A model generated the notes under the pieces. It saw only the letters and a program-made list of their open reading frames with translations, did not search any database and had not been told where the DNA came from. From the NCBI GenBank assembly GCA_033344795.1, contig JAWPMS010000001.1, forward strand, positions 1,860,001 to 1,924,000: 64,000 nt of DNA, given 5' to 3'. The position numbers and the translations under genes are program-made. Each line of letters opens with the position of its first letter. Position 1 is the stretch's first letter. This DNA is from SHLQ01 sp033344795. GTDB lineage: Bacteria; Actinomycetota; Acidimicrobiia; Acidimicrobiales; SHLQ01. Positions 34,735 to 42,529 of this stretch are shown here, in pieces.

Positions 34735-34755
34735 CCCCACTCCACCCACCCACCC
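34735..34755 (-). other. G-quadruplex-type G-tract array on the minus strand
   Basis: The 61-base gap between the exporter ATPase and permease genes is almost free of G on the plus strand. C-runs at 34735-34738, 34745-34747, 34749-34751 and 34753-34755 give four G-tracts on the minus strand with loops of 6, 1 and 1 bases, the classic pattern. A fifth run lies at 34729-34731. The matching mRNA would be C-rich and unstructured. Confidence 0.5.
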
Positions 34756-34783
34756 ACCAACACCTTCGTAGAAAGAACCCACC

Positions 34784-35650
34784 ATGACTTCCACCCTCAT
34801 CCCCAGCAACAACCCAAACTCAACCCAAGCGACCAAGCCAACGGCGGACAACGCCGTCCGCACGTCGCACAATGTGCCAGCCGCCCGGTCGAACGTCGAT
34901 GTCGCAAAGGCACTACCTACAACCCTCAAAGCGGAGTGGATCAAGCTCTCATCGCTGCGATCCAACGGCGCCCTCATTGCTTTGGCCTTCGTGGTCAGCG
35001 CATTCGTCAGCTGGGCGGTCGGCACTTATGTAACGGACGAGGGAGTTCTCACCATTGCTGAGGTCTTCACCTTCTCCACCGTGTTCACCGCGGTCTTCGC
35101 AGCGGTCGGGGGCATCTTGCTCTTCAGTTCAGAGGCGCAACACGGCACCTTGGCACCAGCGCTGACAGCGCAGCCCGCTCGCTGGGTGATTGTGATGTCG
35201 AAGACCATCGTTGCAGCTGGTTTCGGAGCCGTGCTCGGAGCGGTCGGCCTGCTCGCGGGTCTCGGCGGTGCCGCAGTGGCTGGTCTCTCGATGGGAGTCA
35301 CCACCGGCATGTGGGCCACCGCGGCGTGGGCCACATCGTTCGCCGCCCTGGCAGCGGTCCTCGGTCTCGGTGTTGGCATGATTGCGAGACACAGCACCGC
35401 TGCGGTCTCGGGCCTGCTCGTCTGGTGGTTGGTCGTCGAGAACCTCCTCACCGTCTTCGTCGCTGAGCGATTCTCCCGTTTCCTTCCCTTCGTCGCTGGC
35501 AACAGCCTGGCAACTTCTGGCGAAGGAGCCGGTCCAGGCGAGGCGACAGAGCTCGCCTTGACCACCACGGAGAACGCAATGATCTTCGGCGGCTACGCGG
35601 CAGCAGCACTGCTCATCGGCACCGTGTTGCTCTACCGCCGGGACAACTGA
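34784..35650 (+). CDS. ABC-2 type exporter permease
   Basis: 288 residues with a polar, Asn/Thr/Ser-rich N-terminal tail of about 50 residues, then six hydrophobic segments (ALIALAFVVSAFVSW, VFTAVFAAVGGILLF, VGLLAGLGGAAVAGLS and so on). The cytoplasmic stretch LKAEWIKLSSLRS before helix 1 is the hallmark of ABC-2 permeases of actinomycetes. GTLAPALTAQPARW is the usual loop after helix 2. It is the membrane partner of the preceding ATPase. The ribosome site (AGAAAGAA) is weak. Confidence 0.85.
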   Translation: MTSTLIPSNNPNSTQATKPTADNAVRTSHNVPAARSNVDVAKALPTTLKAEWIKLSSLRSNGALIALAFVVSAFVSWAVGTYVTDEGVLTIAEVFTFSTVFTAVFAAVGGILLFSSEAQHGTLAPALTAQPARWVIVMSKTIVAAGFGAVLGAVGLLAGLGGAAVAGLSMGVTTGMWATAAWATSFAALAAVLGLGVGMIARHSTAAVSGLLVWWLVVENLLTVFVAERFSRFLPFVAGNSLATSGEGAGPGEATELALTTTENAMIFGGYAAAALLIGTVLLYRRDN

Positions 35651-35693
35651 GTTAGGTGCAGGGGCCACTGGCCCTAACAGCCTCCCCGACCGG

Positions 35694-35717
35694 ACGACCC
35701 CATAATCGTGGGGTCGT
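35694..35717. terminator. Hairpin terminator between convergent genes
   Basis: ACGACCCCA and TGGGGTCGT form a perfect 9-base stem with a 6-base loop, followed within a few bases by GTTTTG. It lies between the ABC permease and the convergent gene at 35733-36320, so it would serve at least the exporter operon. Confidence 0.65.
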
Positions 35718-35732
35718 TCGGCTCGTTTTGCG

Positions 35733-36320
35733 TCACGCTGATCGTGTGGTGCCCCTGGCATCGTCGAGGAGTCGTTGGCCGACCTTCTGAACTATGTTCA
35801 CCCCGACCTCGACGAACGTGCCCCTCTGCAGTCTTCGTGCTCTCGACGGGATCAGTTGCAGCACGGTGAGGTTGCCCGATCGCGACGGGCTGATTTGCAG
35901 TGTTGCGCGGCGAGTGCGAAACAAGCTCATTCGGACGGTGACCTGCCACGAGCAGGAGAGGCCGCGATTCTCAAACGTGCCCGCAGAGATATCGAGCGAG
36001 TCGATGGGTGGGTCGAACAAACGTCCACGCCTGATCACCCCGACGGCCATCTGGGGTCGCAGCGCGACAGGCGCAACAACCTCCTCCCTTGTCCCAGTCC
36101 GAAACGTTGGCTCCGGCGTCGGGCCAAGGCGCGATCCGGGAGCTGCCCTTGTCTCGCGGGCTGCTTCGATCTGCTGCGTGAGCCACTGGCCCACATCGAT
36201 GAACGATTCGACAGGCTCAGCACTCTGGACGACCTGCACGTCTCCCTCGTCATCTGCCTCGTCGAGCCACCGTGCTGTCGCCACGCGACGCGCTGGAGCG
36301 TCGTGGTCGAACAAGGTCAT
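35733..36320 (-). CDS. Hypothetical protein, conserved-looking
   Basis: 195 residues with no family I recognise. The first 75 residues are acidic and polar (DEADDEGDVQVVQSAEPVESF). The second part looks like an all-beta or mixed soluble domain with conserved-type stretches RGLSCSWQVTVRMSLF, GNLTVLQLIPSRARRLQRGTFVEVGVNIV (key part LTVLQLIPS). No signal peptide or membrane segment is evident. Ribosome site is weak (GCGAAGC). Codon use on this strand looks coding, and the overlapping plus-strand frames have implausible proteins. It is separated from the HxlR gene by about 65 bases. Confidence 0.5.
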   Translation of the reverse strand: MTLFDHDAPARRVATARWLDEADDEGDVQVVQSAEPVESFIDVGQWLTQQIEAARETRAAPGSRLGPTPEPTFRTGTREEVVAPVALRPQMAVGVIRRGRLFDPPIDSLDISAGTFENRGLSCSWQVTVRMSLFRTRRATLQISPSRSGNLTVLQLIPSRARRLQRGTFVEVGVNIVQKVGQRLLDDARGTTRSA

Positions 36321-36385
36321 GCTGCTTCGCTCGTCGGCGAATTCATGGTCCCATCCTGCCAGACCGTCTTGATACTGACGAGAGG

Positions 36386-37045
36386 TCAGTCGGTTGTGAG
36401 CTTTGTGAGGTCAGCCCCGGGCTGCGCCGTGGCGATGAGCATTCGTTCCCATGCTTCATCGGAGCCGGTGACCTCCACGTCTCCGGCCTTTCGGCCATCG
36501 ACCCAGTTGGTCTTCCCCGAAACGAGATCAGACATCCAAGACCTCGTGGTGCGTATGTGGACCGCTGGGTTCTTCGTGGCCCCGGGATATTGCGTGAGCG
36601 TCGTGCCCTCGATGTGCAACGTGGACGACGTGTCGTCGACTTCCCACAGGTAGGTCTCCGAGAGGCCGGCGTCCTCTGGAACTCCATAGGACAGATCATG
36701 GGTCATGACTTCTGCAGGCGTGTCGAGCATCAACTGCTCGTCGAGCCCCCACTTGCGAAGCTCGAGAATGGCCGGGGTGAGTGCGCTGCCTCGCTCGGTG
36801 AGCTCATAGAGGACCCCTTGGCCGACCGCTGCCGGAACGCGGTGGACGATGTTGTGGGCCTCGAGCTTGCGAAGACGGTCGGCGAGGATATTCGACCCGA
36901 TACCAGGCAACTTTCGACGCAACTCGTTGTACCGAATCGGGCCGAAGGAGATCTCCTGCACGATCAGCAAGGTCCAGCGTTCGCCGACCAGGTCGAGACC
37001 TCGAGCGAGGGAACAGAAGCGCTGATAGCCGGACCACTTTGCCAT
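36386..37045 (-). CDS. HxlR-family transcriptional regulator with C-terminal SCP2-like part
   Basis: 219 residues. The N-terminal winged helix is typical HxlR: CSLARGLDLVGERWTLLIVQEISFGPIRYNELRRKLPGIGSNILADRLRKLE (key parts GERWTLLI, LPGIGSNILADRLR). The C-terminal ~110 residues resemble a sterol-carrier-protein-2 fold, a combination found in actinomycete regulators. One Cys (residue 11) near the N-terminus is the position used for thiol-based sensing in several HxlR proteins. It is divergent from the TIGR03086 gene, and two strong dyads lie between them. Confidence 0.88.
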   Translation of the reverse strand: MAKWSGYQRFCSLARGLDLVGERWTLLIVQEISFGPIRYNELRRKLPGIGSNILADRLRKLEAHNIVHRVPAAVGQGVLYELTERGSALTPAILELRKWGLDEQLMLDTPAEVMTHDLSYGVPEDAGLSETYLWEVDDTSSTLHIEGTTLTQYPGATKNPAVHIRTTRSWMSDLVSGKTNWVDGRKAGDVEVTGSDEAWERMLIATAQPGADLTKLTTD

Positions 37046-37059
37046 TCCTTGATCCTATG

Positions 37060-37113
37060 TGTTGCTTTTGCAACAGCAAAGTACTAAAACGAGACCGCTC
37101 TCGTAACAGTACT
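37060..37113. promoter_or_regulatory. Two dyads in the HxlR/TIGR03086 intergenic region
   Basis: First dyad: TGTTGC, four T, GCAACA (37060-37075), perfect. Second dyad: AGTACT (37080-37085) and AGTACT (37108-37113) placed symmetrically around ACGAGA (37089-37094) and TCTCGT (37099-37104), centre at 37096.5. Each half is exact; only the two 3-base linkers break the symmetry. Position between divergent genes fits an HxlR operator plus a second regulator site. Confidence 0.6.
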
Positions 37114-37131
37114 GGAGCACGAAAGGAATCC

Positions 37132-37695
37132 ATGTCGAACTCTATTGATCTGCTCCGAGGTGCCGTACGCGATGCCGAATCGAACTACTTGCAGGTGACC
37201 GTCGATCACCTGACCCTCGAGACCCCGTGCGAGGGTTGGGACCTTCGGGCATTGCTCAATCACGTCTATTCGAGGATGGATCTGTCGACGCGTGCCGCAC
37301 GGCTGCAACCGACCGAAGACTTCGCCATTGTCGAGATCGATCATGTCGGCGGTGATCCAGCCGGCGCCTTCACCCTTCTCGCTGGCGAAATGTTGGCCGC
37401 TTGGGAGGAGTGTGATGACCTTGTCACGCCACGGGTGACCCCAATGGGCCCGATACCTCCAGACGGCATCTTGCTGTTCGGAGCACAAGATGTGTTCATC
37501 CACGCCTGGGACGTGGCCAGGGCCCTCTCTGCCGAGGCTGTGTTGTCCGACGAGATGATTGAAGTTTTCACCGATACCCACAAGCAGAGCATCGACGAGC
37601 AGACTAGAGCGATGTTCTTCTCCGACCCGGTGGTCATCGATGACGATGCATCGGCGCTCGACAAGCTCGTCGCGTTTCTTGGACGTCAGCCTTGA
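37132..37695 (+). CDS. TIGR03086/DinB-like (mycothiol-dependent isomerase fold) protein
   Basis: 187 residues from the ATG with AAAGG upstream. It matches actinobacterial TIGR03086 proteins of the mycothiol maleylpyruvate isomerase N-terminal fold: TPCEGWDLRALLNHVYSR (His of LLNH as a metal ligand) and FIHAWDVARAL (His and Asp). Three His of such proteins bind a metal and some use mycothiol. Its stop overlaps the TTG start of the next gene. It is divergent from an HxlR regulator, probably its repressor. Confidence 0.85.
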   Translation: MSNSIDLLRGAVRDAESNYLQVTVDHLTLETPCEGWDLRALLNHVYSRMDLSTRAARLQPTEDFAIVEIDHVGGDPAGAFTLLAGEMLAAWEECDDLVTPRVTPMGPIPPDGILLFGAQDVFIHAWDVARALSAEAVLSDEMIEVFTDTHKQSIDEQTRAMFFSDPVVIDDDASALDKLVAFLGRQP

Positions 37696-38045
37696 TTGAC
37701 GAAGCACTCGAGCAGGAGCAGTTTGCGTACCTCACAACGCGAGGTCGCACCTCGGGTCGACCGCACCGAATCGAGATCTGGTTCGTCGTGATCGAAGGCG
37801 CAGTCTGGGTCGCGTCCGGCGGTGGCGATCGAGCGGATTGGATTCGCAACCTCGTGATGGATCGCAGCCTCGTCCTCGAGATCGGCTCGGACTCCTGGCA
37901 GGCGAGCGCGACCGTGCATACGAGTTTGCACGAACATCCGGCGCGACAGCGGCTCGCCTCGCGTTATCAGGGGTGGAAGCCTGGAGAGCCGCTCAGTAAC
38001 TGGGCGACAAGCAGCTTGCTTGTGGAAATCGTCGCGAAGCCTTGA
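37692..38045 (+). CDS. Deazaflavin (F420)-dependent nitroreductase family protein
   Basis: 117 residues of the split-barrel DDN type: FAYLTTRGRTSGRPHRIEIWFVVIEGAVWVASGGG (key parts TRGRTSGRPHRIEIWF). Family enzymes use F420H2 for reduction, for example of nitro or quinone compounds. TTG start overlapping the preceding stop (TTGA) means translational coupling to the TIGR03086 protein. Together with the HxlR regulator this looks like a small detoxification unit for electrophiles or quinones. Confidence 0.82.
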   Translation: MIDEALEQEQFAYLTTRGRTSGRPHRIEIWFVVIEGAVWVASGGGDRADWIRNLVMDRSLVLEIGSDSWQASATVHTSLHEHPARQRLASRYQGWKPGEPLSNWATSSLLVEIVAKP

Positions 38046-38072
38046 CCTCAGGTCGACTTGAGGTCGTATGGT
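38042..38072 (+). promoter_or_regulatory. MerR-type promoter with 19-base spacer and dyad operator
   Basis: TTGACC (38042-38047) and TATGGT (38067-38072) form -35 and -10 elements separated by 19 bases, the over-long spacer used by MerR-activated promoters. Between them GACCTCA (38044-38050) and TGAGGTC (38059-38065) form a 7-base dyad of a 22-base operator. The coding start at 38079 lies seven bases after the -10 element, so the transcript would be nearly leaderless. A MerR gene is encoded in the same operon. Confidence 0.85.
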
Positions 38073-38078
38073 CGGTTC

Positions 38079-38399
38079 ATGGACCCCGATGCAGACATGA
38101 AAACAACCGCTATCCCGATCGCGTGCACGCTGACGGGCAAAGAAGCGCGAGGGCAGATCCTCGAGTGGGGTGACCTGCGAGCTCGCTCCAGGGAGATTTC
38201 GTCTGTCGCTGGCGGCGTCCAGATGATCTTCCCCTCATCGATGATCGACGAGGTCGAAGGTCTCGCGCGTCGAGAGCGAGCGTGTTGTTCATTTCTCGAC
38301 ATCTGGACCAATGTGCGCGGCGATCTGTTGACTCTCCAGATCACGTCAGATGACCCCGAAGCGCTCGACGTGATCAATGACGTCGCGGGGGTGGTGTAG
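38079..38399 (+). CDS. Small cysteine-containing protein of a MerR operon
   Basis: 106 residues from the ATG giving MDPDADMKTT, just behind the MerR-type promoter; the frame also opens upstream with TTG at 38058 but that lies inside the operator. Cys16 (IPIACTLTG) and the adjacent pair Cys69-Cys70 (RRERACCSFLDIW) are candidate metal or thiol ligands. The motif resembles ERxCCPFF-type segments of small proteins found beside MerR regulators of metal resistance, but I cannot name the family. Probably a cytoplasmic metal- or thiol-reactive-compound binder. Confidence 0.6.
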   Translation: MDPDADMKTTAIPIACTLTGKEARGQILEWGDLRARSREISSVAGGVQMIFPSSMIDEVEGLARRERACCSFLDIWTNVRGDLLTLQITSDDPEALDVINDVAGVV

Positions 38400-38401
38400 C
38401 C

Positions 38402-38788
38402 ATGTCGACAGACACACTGCTTCCGATCGGCGAGCTGGCGGCAGCGACCGGCACCACCGTGTCAGCGCTCCGTCACTACGACGATCTCGGCGTCATCACA
38501 CCAGCAGAGCGGGTCGGTGGCAAACGTCGATTCAGTTCCGAGACAGTTGGTCGCGTCAATTTTGTGCGGGGTGCCCAGAAGTTTGGCTTCAGCTTGTCGG
38601 AGATTCGCGACATCCTCGACGACCAATCGGGCCGCTCACGACAGATCGTCGACGAGAAGATCGCCGCACTCCGAGCCCAACAGATCGAGCTTGCGACGAT
38701 GATCGACATGCTCGAAGAAATGAAGTTGTGCGGCTGCGCAGTCGTCGCTGAGTGCCCATCATTGAGCGATCTCGGCCCACGCTCGTGA
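38402..38788 (+). CDS. MerR-family regulator with CueR-like Cys spacing
   Basis: 128 residues. The N-terminal MerR winged helix is LPIGELAAATGTTVSALRHYDDLGVITPAERVGGKRRFS (key parts ALRHYDDLG). The dimerisation helix ends in MLEEMKLCGCAVVAECPS. Cys110 and Cys118 have the same eight-residue separation as the copper ligands Cys112 and Cys120 of CueR, and Cys112 lies between them. A Cu(I), Ag(I) or Hg(II) sensor is therefore likely, although a thiol-reactive organic ligand cannot be excluded. It presumably acts at the 19-base-spacer promoter upstream of the operon, controlling itself. Confidence 0.88.
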   Translation: MSTDTLLPIGELAAATGTTVSALRHYDDLGVITPAERVGGKRRFSSETVGRVNFVRGAQKFGFSLSEIRDILDDQSGRSRQIVDEKIAALRAQQIELATMIDMLEEMKLCGCAVVAECPSLSDLGPRS

Positions 38789-38982
38789 ACGTGCGTGCGA
38801 GAGCCGGCCGAGTGTCGGCGGCGGCCATCGGTGTCGTCTGTGGTCTCGAACTCGTGGTTGCCGTCGTGATCGGAGGAGCTGGCGTCGGTGCATTGTTCAG
38901 CATGGAGGCAGCCTTCGTGTCGCTCCTGCTTGGGGGTGCCATCCTGTCGACATTCCATTTCCGTCGACGCGCGCAGCACTAG
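38785..38982 (+). CDS. Very small membrane protein of the MerR operon
   Basis: 65 residues from a GTG that overlaps the MerR stop (GTGA). Two hydrophobic segments (AAAIGVVCGLELVVAVVIGGAGVGALF; AAFVSLLLGGAILSTF) make it a hairpin membrane protein with one Cys near the end of the first helix. No family recognised. Its position as last gene of the MerR operon is reminiscent of small metal transport or export helpers. It converges on and overlaps by four bases the VTC gene on the other strand. Confidence 0.6.
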   Translation: MNVRARAGRVSAAAIGVVCGLELVVAVVIGGAGVGALFSMEAAFVSLLLGGAILSTFHFRRRAQH

Positions 38983-39737
38983 CGGTCATGCTCAACGCGC
39001 CATCCATGCTGCATCGCTCGATGCCAACGGTTGGCCGGAAGGCTGGGCTGTGTCAGGGCCAAACCAATGCCGAACTTGCTCACCTTGAGCGGTCGGATGC
39101 CGTGAGCCCACAACCAACGGTCCGCTGGGCTCGGGCGTCCGTTGGACTTGGTCTCGACGATGATGCCGTCGAGCTCGGCCATTCCCTCGACGAGGTTGAC
39201 GCATCGTAGAGCACGGTCGATCGTAAGCCGGCTGCGAGAATCGACGTCGACGAGCGTGCTGCGCGCATAGCGGACCGTGAGAACTGGTCGCATCTCACTC
39301 GCCGCGCCCTCAAAGCCGGTGGTTCCATCGACGAAGCGACAGGCCTCGTCCGTGAGTCGGTCGGCAGTGGCGACCGCGTATGGCGACCGCGTCTTCACGG
39401 TGGCGCCGCGAGATCCCTTGGTCTTCACTTCGAGCATGCAGGTTGCGCTCTCCTCGTACGTTCGGGTCCGTACCTTGAAGCGCTTCCGACGTCGATACGC
39501 GGCTGCGTGATACGTCAGAAGACCGGGGGTGTCGAAATAGATCGACGAGTAGTTGAACTCGGTTTCACCGTCGATGCACAGCTGGTGGTAACTCGATGGC
39601 AGCGCGTCCCGCATCTGCGTCAAGGTCGCGTCATCGACGATGTACTTGCGGTCGACTCGCGTCTGCAGCTCGGCGAGCTCGTTCGCCGACTCGAGCGAGA
39701 TTGTTGGACCGGGTGTTGGTCGCGACAAGACGGTCAT
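38979..39737 (-). CDS. VTC-domain (polyphosphate polymerase-like) protein
   Basis: 252 residues forming a complete VTC tunnel domain: LQTRVDRKYIVDDATL at the start (key part RVDRKYI), YFDTPGLLTYHAAAYRRRKRFKVRTRTYEE (Arg/Lys-rich polyphosphate tunnel), MLEVKTKGSRG with the catalytic Glu and Lys, and the C-terminal IVETKSNG. Yeast Vtc4 polymerises polyphosphate from ATP with this fold. It follows the DUF4956 gene with a four-base overlap, and both are divergent from a CotH kinase gene, a trio known to recur together in bacteria. Confidence 0.88.
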   Translation of the reverse strand: MTVLSRPTPGPTISLESANELAELQTRVDRKYIVDDATLTQMRDALPSSYHQLCIDGETEFNYSSIYFDTPGLLTYHAAAYRRRKRFKVRTRTYEESATCMLEVKTKGSRGATVKTRSPYAVATADRLTDEACRFVDGTTGFEGAASEMRPVLTVRYARSTLVDVDSRSRLTIDRALRCVNLVEGMAELDGIIVETKSNGRPSPADRWLWAHGIRPLKVSKFGIGLALTQPSLPANRWHRAMQHGWRVEHDR

Positions 39738-40330
39738 CGTCGTCCACCAACCATCTGCTCGGAATCGAGATGTGATGGTGCGGCGTCACCGACGAGAGTG
39801 AAACGGACATCGACGATGGTGGAGTCGTTGATCAGATCGACCTTCTTGACTCGCAGTCGACGCACTTCGGCGCCGAAGAGCTCCTCGATGCGCAAAACGA
39901 TTGCGTGCTCATCGGTGAGCGCCGTATCGAGAGTGACGATCTGGCTTCGGCTTCGGGCAAACAGCTGCGGGTGATCACCAACGAACAAAACCGCGAGCAG
40001 AACGACCATCAAGGATGGTGCGAGCCACAGCGGTTCGACGGAGATGCCGCCGAGAAGACCGAGCGCAAGAGCGGTGAAGTAATAGGCGATCTCTTCTTGT
40101 TCGAGTTCTGAGGAGCGCAGACGGATGATGGAGAGCACGCCGAACAGCCCGAGTCCGAGACCCGCACCCACATCGGCGCTGGAGAGGGTTGAGGCGACGG
40201 CGAGAACGCCGACGTTGAGGCCGAGGATGGCGACGACCATGTCGCGACGCCCATACCTGGGGAAGTAGAGAGCGAAGGCGAGAACGGATACCGCCACGAG
40301 ATCGATGGCGATGAGCAGTGACTGAGACAT
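39734..40330 (-). CDS. DUF4956 membrane protein
   Basis: 198 residues from the ATG giving MSQSLLIAID. About four helices: SLLIAIDLVAVSVLAFALYF, MVVAILGLNVGVLAVASTL, GLGLGLFGVLSIIRLRSSE and YYFTALALGLLGGISV, then a soluble C-terminal region of about 70 residues. The FGVLSIIRLRSSELEQEEIAYYF stretch is the DUF4956 hallmark (key part SIIRLRS). It is regularly encoded with VTC-domain genes, where it is thought to be a membrane partner. Its start is 184 bases from the divergent CotH gene. Confidence 0.88.
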   Translation of the reverse strand: MSQSLLIAIDLVAVSVLAFALYFPRYGRRDMVVAILGLNVGVLAVASTLSSADVGAGLGLGLFGVLSIIRLRSSELEQEEIAYYFTALALGLLGGISVEPLWLAPSLMVVLLAVLFVGDHPQLFARSRSQIVTLDTALTDEHAIVLRIEELFGAEVRRLRVKKVDLINDSTIVDVRFTLVGDAAPSHLDSEQMVGGRR

Positions 40331-40413
40331 GGTGAGCTTCTTCCTTGGGTTGCTTTCTTGCGTCTCATCAAAACAGTTGACCTTGTGAGGTTTCTGAGAG
40401 CGATCGCAGGATG

Positions 40414-40437
40414 TTCTGTGCATCGGGATTCACAGAA
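40414..40437. promoter_or_regulatory. Dyad upstream of the CotH operon
   Basis: TTCTGTG (40414-40420) and CACAGAA (40431-40437) form a perfect dyad with a 10-base spacer, about 80 bases before the CotH start. TGTGAGGT occurs twice more nearby (40385 and 40484). These may be sites for the response regulator encoded in the same operon, or shared by the divergent DUF4956-VTC genes. Confidence 0.45.
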
Positions 40438-40514
40438 AGTTCCCAAGATGCTCGCAACGAGGTCACAGGGTGGGCGTGTTCTCTGTGAGGTGTTCCTCCC
40501 GAAAGGCCAACACC

Positions 40515-41840
40515 ATGTCCACCTTCCCCCGATCGGTTGCCGCGGCACTCCTCTCCGCCTGTCTGTTCTTGTCATGTTCATCAGGAGCGAGTGGCGAGTC
40601 TTCGCCAGCTGCCACTGAATCGATAGATGCGACGGCACCGCTCGAGATTGCCCTCGCAGGCACCGGTTTGTTCGACAGCAGCGTCGTGCACGAAATCTCT
40701 GTCAACTTCGATGATGATGACTACGACGAGATGATCCAGACATTTGCCGACTCCGGTGAAAAGGACTGGGTTGAAGCCACCGTCGTCATCGATGGAATGA
40801 CCTATGAGAACGCTGGCGTTCGTTTGAAGGGCAATTCATCACTCTTCTCGGTGACGCCAGAAACCTCGGGTTCACCCGAGGAACTTCCTTGGCTGATTCG
40901 CCTCGACAAGTACATCGATGGACAGACCCATCAGGGGTATGGCGACATCGTGATCCGTTCGAACTCGACCGAAACTGCCCTCAACGAAGCGATCGCCCAA
41001 GAGATGCTCGAACTGACGGGGCTCGCTTCACAACAGGCGATCGCCACGTCGTTCACCGTCAACGATGGAGAAGCCGAATTGCGCCTTGCGATGGAACACC
41101 CCGACGAGGTGTGGGACGACGCAAACTTTGGCGACGACGGACTGTTGTACAAGGCGGACAGCGAAGGTGACTACAGCTATCGCGGGGACGATCCCGACGC
41201 CTACGACGACGTGTTCAACCAGAAGAGTGGCGATGACGATCTCGAGCCCGTCATCGAGTTCCTCGATTTCATCAACAACAGCGACGATGCGTCCTTTGCA
41301 TCCGAGCTCGATGAGCACCTCGACATCGAAGCCTTCGCCACGTACCTGGCATATCAAGACCTGATCGGCAACGCAGATGACATCAACGGTCGTGGCAACA
41401 ACTCGTACCTTCACTACGACCCGTCTTCTGACAGGATGACTGTCGTGAACTGGGACCTGAACCTTGCATTCGACACCGCAAACGTCGGCGGCGGGGCAGG
41501 GGGACCCGGTGGCGCGGGGGGTGCTGCCGGCGGACGTCAACGTCCCGATGCTGGTGCCGTTCCGGCTGATGCTGCGGCAGGCCAGCCCGGTGGCGTGGGC
41601 GGCCCGGGCGACCAGGCAAACGTGTTGGTCGATCGATTTCTTGCCAACGACAGCTTCTATCAGCTCTACGCCGACCAGACGGCAGAATTGACCGAACTCC
41701 TCTTCACGAGCGGGGCCGCCGACGAGGCCCTCGCCACCTGGACCGACGTGCTCACATCACAGGCTTCGGATCTCGTTGACGTCGCGACGATCGAGTCCGA
41801 TGCGGCGGCCATCTCCGCCTTCGTTGCAGCGAGCTCATGA
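40515..41840 (+). CDS. CotH kinase-like lipoprotein
   Basis: 441 residues with a lipoprotein signal ending at Cys21 (LFLSC). The CotH fold is shown by VRLKGNSS (Arg103 and Lys105, ATP-phosphate binding), WLIRLDKYIDGQTHQGYGDIVIRSN and VVNWDLNLAFD, whose Asp314 is the metal-binding residue. CotH proteins phosphorylate secreted proteins. A Gly/Ala/Pro-rich insert (about 322-365) interrupts the C-terminal part, and the final helix bundle follows. It is divergent from VTC and DUF4956 and coupled by ATGA to a two-component system. Note the location outside the membrane, where an ATP source is unclear. Confidence 0.88.
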   Translation: MSTFPRSVAAALLSACLFLSCSSGASGESSPAATESIDATAPLEIALAGTGLFDSSVVHEISVNFDDDDYDEMIQTFADSGEKDWVEATVVIDGMTYENAGVRLKGNSSLFSVTPETSGSPEELPWLIRLDKYIDGQTHQGYGDIVIRSNSTETALNEAIAQEMLELTGLASQQAIATSFTVNDGEAELRLAMEHPDEVWDDANFGDDGLLYKADSEGDYSYRGDDPDAYDDVFNQKSGDDDLEPVIEFLDFINNSDDASFASELDEHLDIEAFATYLAYQDLIGNADDINGRGNNSYLHYDPSSDRMTVVNWDLNLAFDTANVGGGAGGPGGAGGAAGGRQRPDAGAVPADAAAGQPGGVGGPGDQANVLVDRFLANDSFYQLYADQTAELTELLFTSGAADEALATWTDVLTSQASDLVDVATIESDAAAISAFVAASS

Positions 41841-42529
41841 TGTCAGAGTCTCCACGCGTGCTCGTCGTCGATGACGAAGAGAACATTCGATTCCTTGTCG
41901 AGTCCGGTTTGCAGTTGGCTGGGATGGAGACGCTCGGCGCGTCCAACGGGCGCGAAGGCCTCGATGCGGCACTCGGGGACTTCCGGCCAGATCTGATCGT
42001 TCTCGATGTCATGATGCCCGAGCTCGATGGGTTCCAGGTCTTGGCCCGGCTCCGCGAAGGTGGATTGCGTACACCGGTGATCTTTCTCACCGCTCGAGAC
42101 TCCGTTGATGATCGAGTGCGTGGGCTCTCCGTGGGCGGAGACGACTACGTCGTCAAACCGTTCGCGATTGCGGAACTGATCGCTCGCGTCAAGTTGCGCC
42201 TGGAATCGGCTGGCCTCACTCAGGCGCAGACCTTGCTTCAATGCGCAGATCTGGAACTGGACACCGATGCGCACCGGGTGACACGGGCAGGTGCGACCAT
42301 CGAACTGTCGCCGACCGAGTACAAGTTGCTGCACTACCTCCTGCTCAACACCGGACGGGTGCTGAGCAGGTCGCAGCTGCTCGACCATGTCTGGGAGTAC
42401 GACTTCGACGGGGACTCCTCGGTGGTGGACACGTACATCAGTTATCTGCGTCGCAAGCTCGACCAGCACGAGCCAAAGCTGATCCACACCATTCGTGGGG
42501 TCGGGTTCTGTCTGCGCGTCGATCGATGA
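41837..42529 (+). CDS. OmpR-family response regulator
   Basis: 230 residues: receiver domain with VVDDEE acidic pocket, phosphoacceptor Asp near residue 55 (LIVLDVMMPELDG) and Lys in DYVVKPF; winged helix with LLLNTGRVLSRSQLLDHVWEYDFDG and ending RKLDQHEPKLIHTIRGVGFCL (key parts SSVVDTYISYLRRKLD, TIRGVGF). Overlaps the CotH stop (ATGA) and the kinase start (ATGA), so CotH, regulator and kinase are one translational unit. It may control the CotH/VTC/DUF4956 locus. Confidence 0.92.
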   Translation: MMSESPRVLVVDDEENIRFLVESGLQLAGMETLGASNGREGLDAALGDFRPDLIVLDVMMPELDGFQVLARLREGGLRTPVIFLTARDSVDDRVRGLSVGGDDYVVKPFAIAELIARVKLRLESAGLTQAQTLLQCADLELDTDAHRVTRAGATIELSPTEYKLLHYLLLNTGRVLSRSQLLDHVWEYDFDGDSSVVDTYISYLRRKLDQHEPKLIHTIRGVGFCLRVDR

